Shown piece after piece: positions 60,606 to 64,000 of a stretch of 64,000 nt of DNA. Positions within the stretch are counted from its first letter, which is position 1, and every line of letters begins with the position of its first letter. The stretch is from Cornus controversa (Eukaryota > Streptophyta > Magnoliopsida > Cornales > Cornaceae), in assembly GCA_026545225.1 (NCBI GenBank), contig CM048851.1, positions 31,557,956 through 31,621,955 of the forward strand, written 5' to 3'. The notes under the pieces are model-generated. The model saw nothing but the letters and a program-made list of their open reading frames with translations. It ran no database searches and was not told the DNA's origin. Made by a program: the position numbers and the translations under genes.

Positions 60606-60871
60606 AAAAAAAAAAAAGTACTAAATAAAGTAAATAAGGTAAAAAAATTTGGGGACTTTTGACAAGAACCAAAAAAACAAAAATGGTAATAAAGAAAGTA
60701 AAGAAACTAAAAAAAAGGTTTAAGTTTATAGTATAAAGGGTAGTTGTGGTATTGTTTATAAAATAAGAGATGATGTATTAATTAGTTTAGGGACTTTTTT
60801 GTCATTTCTTTTAAAAGAAAAAGACAAGTGGAATGCAATTGTAAAAAATGGGAGTGCAAATATCGCCTCTC

Positions 60872-61578
60872 TTTTTTTACCATGCAAAGTCTAAAATAGT
60901 TCGTAATGCAAATTTTTTACAACATACTTCAATAAAAATGAATTTTTAGAGATCTTTACTGAAGACTATTTAACACTCTTGTTAATCTATTCATGAATTC
61001 TAATTCCTGTAGTTATTAACAACACTTAATAATTACAGTTTTTACTAAATTAATAAAATAAAAATAGGCTTAAGTATGAAATAAATAAAAATTCAAAAAC
61101 ATATATAACATATGAGGATTAAAAATATAGAACACTAAGTCAAAAGTATCAAGAAGATTATGAATCATAACATATATAACATGTATATTACAAAAACGTA
61201 GCTACAAAAAATGTCAACCCAGGGTGTTGGCATGAGAGATGCCTCTCGCGACGAGGGTGGTTATAGCAGAAAAATGTTTTGCTAAGAAAGGTATAATGTC
61301 TTATGTGTTCGGAGTTGGCACCTAACATTGGATTATGGTGTGTTAAGTCACCCAAGGAGTCGGAGTGTTGATTGTTTCGACACATATAAGGTCCAAATGT
61401 GGGCCTTAATGTATTTGACTTCCATCTAGTCTTCATAAACCAAATTAATAGATTCGGAGGTTTGATTATGCATGGAGAATGTGTTTGGCACTCCACACAT
61501 CTATATCGTGTACGATTATCATATTTTCCTTGTTGCATTGGTGAGTTAAAATGTTTGTGAGCCTGATTGGAATGTAGC
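60872..61578. other. Copy C upstream DNA homologous to units A/B
   Basis: Diverged equivalent of about 30690-31365, including the GCCTCTCGCGACG block. The 130-residue minus frame at 61188-61580 is non-coding by comparison, since the equivalent frames in A and B are shorter and interrupted. Confidence 0.5.
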
Positions 61579-61737
61579 ATCTAAAGATCCTTGGTTTAAT
61601 ATTGCCTTTTAAGCTAGATCCTACCGATGATTGATAAGATCTGTCTTAATAGATATAGGCGTGTATGTTCTTTAGAGTTGAATTGGGCTTGAAAAAAAGA
61701 GTTTTTGATCAGGAAAGAGTGACCTTTGAATCTTTAA

Positions 61738-62204
61738 GGGTCAGTTTGGTAGAAAAGAAATAGAAGAAAAAGAAAAGAAAGGTGACGGAGGGATATGGAT
61801 TTGTGTGTTTGCTATGAAATTTTTAATGAAAATGAAAGAAAATGGAAGGATTTGGAGGGATAAATTAAGGATGAATTGTAGCTTTTGTTATCCTTCCAAA
61901 AATGAGAAGAAATGGAAGGAAATACTACATTTTTTAATGAAACTTTGTTAATACCAACTTTGCCCTCATTTTAATAAAAACTAAAATTTGTTCTTTTAAA
62001 TATAAAAGAGTATAATGGTAAATTTTTTAAATTTTTTCCTTTCCTTTCTTTCCCCAAACATGTTAACTATCTTTTCTTTTCTTTTTCTTTACTAATCAAC
62101 CAAACACGATAAAAGTTTAACAATATCCTTTCTTTCCTTTCTTTTCTTTTCTCTCATTAGTAATGTTATCCTTTCTTTTCTTTTCCATTCTACCAAACAT
62201 AGCA
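61738..62204. mobile_element. Tourist-like MITE specific to copy C, 467 bp
   Basis: Ends GGGTCAGTTTGGTAGAA and TTCTACCAAACATAGCA pair, and TAA is duplicated (61735-61737, 62205-62207). Unit B has the uninterrupted site TCTTTAAGAGTTTC (about 45690), so this inserted after the copies separated. Confidence 0.85.
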
Positions 62205-62279
62205 TAAGAGTTTCAAAGGTGATGTAATCGAAACTTGGGATGCCTATGTATGCCAGTTGTGAGAAGCGTGGTGGGAATG

Positions 62280-62560
62280 CATGAGGACTTTTACAAAAGT
62301 CACGTCTTAATGTCGAAAATGATGACTTTTACGAAAGTCGCGTTTTGAGTTAAAAAGTGTGACTTTAATGAAAGCCACGTCTTAATTTAAAAAATGGTGA
62401 CACTTACAAAAGTTACAGAAAAGAGTAACTTTTACGAAAGTCACGTTCTGAGGTTGAAAATGGTGACTTTTACGAAAGTCATGTTTTGAATTCAAAAGAA
62501 TGACTCATACGAAAGTCACGTTTTGAGCTGAAAAGAATGAGTTTTACAAGAGACACGTCT
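62280..62560. repeat. Hairpin-forming minisatellite, copy C
   Basis: Seven or eight diverged units with GACTTTTACGAAAGTC cores, colinear with the arrays at 31512 and 45765. Confidence 0.82.
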
Positions 62561-62574
62561 TAATATGGGATATA

Positions 62575-62765
62575 TTTACACATATATCATCATTATCTCT
62601 GCCTTAATCCCTTATGACCGGGGTCGACCACATTAATTCTCTCTCTAATCTTTTTCTAAAACATGTTATTTCTCCTACTATGTTTAACATTTTAAAGTCG
62701 TTTTTCATAACTTTATCTCATGTTACTTTTGGTCTTCTTCTCTGTCTCTTACCTTCTAATAAAAC
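62575..62765 (-). pseudogene. LINE reverse-transcriptase C-terminal tail, remnant (C)
   Basis: Diverged equivalent of 31730-31910 on the minus strand; frames broken. Confidence 0.55.
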
Positions 62766-63423
62766 TAGTCTTTGTCACTTCACAATACACTGTGAATGGA
62801 AAAAAAAAACAATATATCCTGTTTCAACTAAAATCTTTTCTAAATTTATTTTATTTTACTTTTCATCAGGCATTGGAGGCGTACTAACAAAAAAGACACG
62901 GATACGATCCCAAGTCTTTTCTGCTGCTAGCCAACTACTTATAATTTTTTACTATGAGCATTGATACATCAATCGACTCACGACATTGCAAGAACTCACA
63001 GTATTTAGTGGTGCTCACTCCTTGTGGTTGGTCCCACTAGGGGGCTATAAGTACTTGCAATGTCACACTAGGTTGAAATACAATTTTCCTTTTACTTCGA
63101 TCGTATCAATAGTATATAATTAACCTATAATATCTTTAAGAATATGATTAATTTGTAATAACTTTGAGCTACTGCACCTTGAAAATAGGGATAATATCTT
63201 TGACCTCCCCTGAGGTTTAACGAAATTCCATATACCTCCCATTTTGTTTGTATAATCCCACTTACTTCCCCTGTTAGTGACGGCCGTTCAAAAAACTAAC
63301 GGTGGTGAATGATCTTACCGTTATGCGCTCGTGTTTGAGCTTGTTACAGAGACTTCGTTACTATCACCATCATCAAACCCATTGGTCAATTTTTGGAACA
63401 AAGAAAGTTATTTTGTGGGTAAT

Positions 63424-63852
63424 GAGACTATCTTCTTCTATGGGCTTCGGCAGTGGCAGAAGAGGTAGAGGAAATGGTGGTGGTGGTGGTTCTATAAACA
63501 TGGCCGCCGTGGTGGTGATTTTAGGCAACTCATCCCAAAAATGGCCGCCTGTGCAGCAAGAAACCAACAATTCGAATATGGGAGTTGATTCAGTGCCACC
63601 CACTTTGGAGATCGGTAGCGGTGTCAAGACCGCCGAAACGGAGAAATGTGGACCGGAGATTGAGGATTATGAGGGGGAGCTGTCGGAGACAGCGGTGGCA
63701 TCGCCGAGCCAAGAGCAATCAATACTGAAATGGATCATGAGAGACATGGAAGACCCATCTATAGGATTGAACAGGTTGTTGCATACAAACTGATTGCACA
63801 GGAATTGTAATTAAATGGAAGGTTTGGGGTTGTAGATCAAGGTTTTGAGTCA
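63424..63852 (+). pseudogene. Captured fragment of a HAM/SCL6-type GRAS transcription factor
   Basis: The open frame (from 63302; recognisable part from about 63424) shows the N-terminal, pre-GRAS words of HAIRY MERISTEM / SCARECROW-LIKE 6 proteins: LSSS, a Gly-rich run, QKWPP, EKCG, a (D/E)YEGELSE block and SPSQEQSILKWIMRDMEDPS then LNRLL. The frame ends at 63793, but the match continues in another frame as ELxLNGRFGVVDQGFE (63802-63849), with one stop, where HAM proteins read FNGGFGVVDQGF. So a frameshift separates the two parts. No GRAS domain (LHR, VHIID) follows. Intact family members control shoot meristem identity and are miR171 targets; this piece lacks the GRAS domain and cannot do that. 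Whether it is transcribed is unknown. Confidence 0.75.
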
Positions 63853-64000
63853 TCTCACCTCTCTTCGGTGAATTCACTATCGTTCATATATTTAATCATT
63901 GTTTGACCCTATTCCTCTGTGCATAAAGAGGTCTAGGTCTTGATTGAAAACTAGTTTCTTTTAAAGGTTGGAAGCAACAAGCTACCTCATAGTCAGCAAA
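63853..64000. other. Right window edge, inside the inserted segment
   Basis: No further match recognised; probably still inside the gene-carrying insertion. Confidence 0.3.

Larger units (their letters stand above)
58764..60871. mobile_element. TIR element inserted upstream of copy C (outer element)
   Basis: Relative to units A and B about 2.1 kb is inserted after the GGTCATACATTTTT stretch; homology resumes at ACCATGCAAAGT (60878). The ends pair imperfectly: left GGAGGGGTTATTTGCACTC against the complement of the right, GAGAGGCGATATTTGCACTC. The interior is a degenerate minisatellite with no coding. It hosts a second element (59065-60241). Confidence 0.65.
63188..64000 (+). mobile_element. 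Candidate Pack-MULE carrying a GRAS gene fragment (right end outside window)
   Basis: Homology with units A/B stops at CTTGAAAATA (63187). From there GGGATAATATCTTTGACC, then CTCCCCTGAGGTTTAACG and CATATACCTCCC, begin an inserted segment of the kind found at MULE-type termini. It carries the HAM/SCL6-like fragment at 63424-63852. The right terminus and target duplication are not in the window, so the class is inferred. Confidence 0.55.

Noticed and set aside
61188-61580. 130-residue minus-strand frame
   Set aside because: Equivalent sequence in A and B gives only a 73-residue frame; no domain; lies in repeat-like DNA.
63302-63793. 163-residue frame taken as a complete novel gene
   Set aside because: The recognisable part is a HAM-type fragment that continues after its stop in another frame, and the N-terminal 40 residues look like transposon sequence.
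1-64000. CRISPR arrays, operons, ribosome binding sites, prokaryotic or viral gene clusters
   Set aside because: None seen; introns, LTR elements and MITEs show plant nuclear DNA.

Overview
The window is nuclear DNA of a flowering plant, most likely a eudicot. Genes are split by GT-AG introns, intergenic DNA is AT-rich with many (TA)n tracts, and transposable-element debris of several plant types is present (Ty1/copia, Ty3/gypsy, L1-like LINE, PIF/Harbinger, foldback MITEs). The species cannot be named from the sequence.

Left part (1-27.5 kb) is a cluster of MATE/DETOXIFICATION (DTX27-like) transporters. The first gene (exons 2-8, 393-3249) has every visible exon open, but its exon 1 lies outside the window, beyond a copia element that sits in intron 1. 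A 3.17 kb solo gypsy LTR with a perfect 5-bp target duplication follows (3966-7133). Next come scrambled MATE pseudogene pieces (7.3-18.7 kb), one of them split by a 5.9 kb PIF/Harbinger element whose degenerate DDE transposase is still readable. The cluster ends with a complete eight-exon MATE gene (22417-27453, 492 aa).

Right part (28.0-63.2 kb) is a tandem array of three copies of a 2-oxoglutarate/Fe(II) dioxygenase gene, all on the minus strand, all with four exons and all predicted intact (344 aa). Copies A and B each carry about 12 kb of nearly identical downstream sequence holding a decayed copia element, LINE remnants, minisatellites and a foldback MITE. The period is 13.8 kb from A to B and 14.4 kb from B to C. 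Copy B is a mosaic: its 3' half matches copy C and its 5' half and promoter side match copy A. This is what an unequal crossover inside the gene would leave, and the switch falls within about 700 bp. Copy C is flanked by different, independently rearranged DNA, including a nested TIR element and a MITE whose empty site is preserved in copy B.

At the right edge (63.19-64.0 kb) an insertion with a MULE-like left end carries part of a GRAS transcription factor gene of the HAM/SCL6 type, a candidate Pack-MULE gene capture cut by the window end.

MATE carriers and 2-oxoglutarate dioxygenases are both common in specialised metabolism (transport and oxidation of flavonoids, alkaloids or hormones). 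Nothing in the sequence shows that these genes share a pathway, and I see no sign of a new molecular system. The most informative content is the record of local duplication, gene conversion or crossover, and transposon activity.
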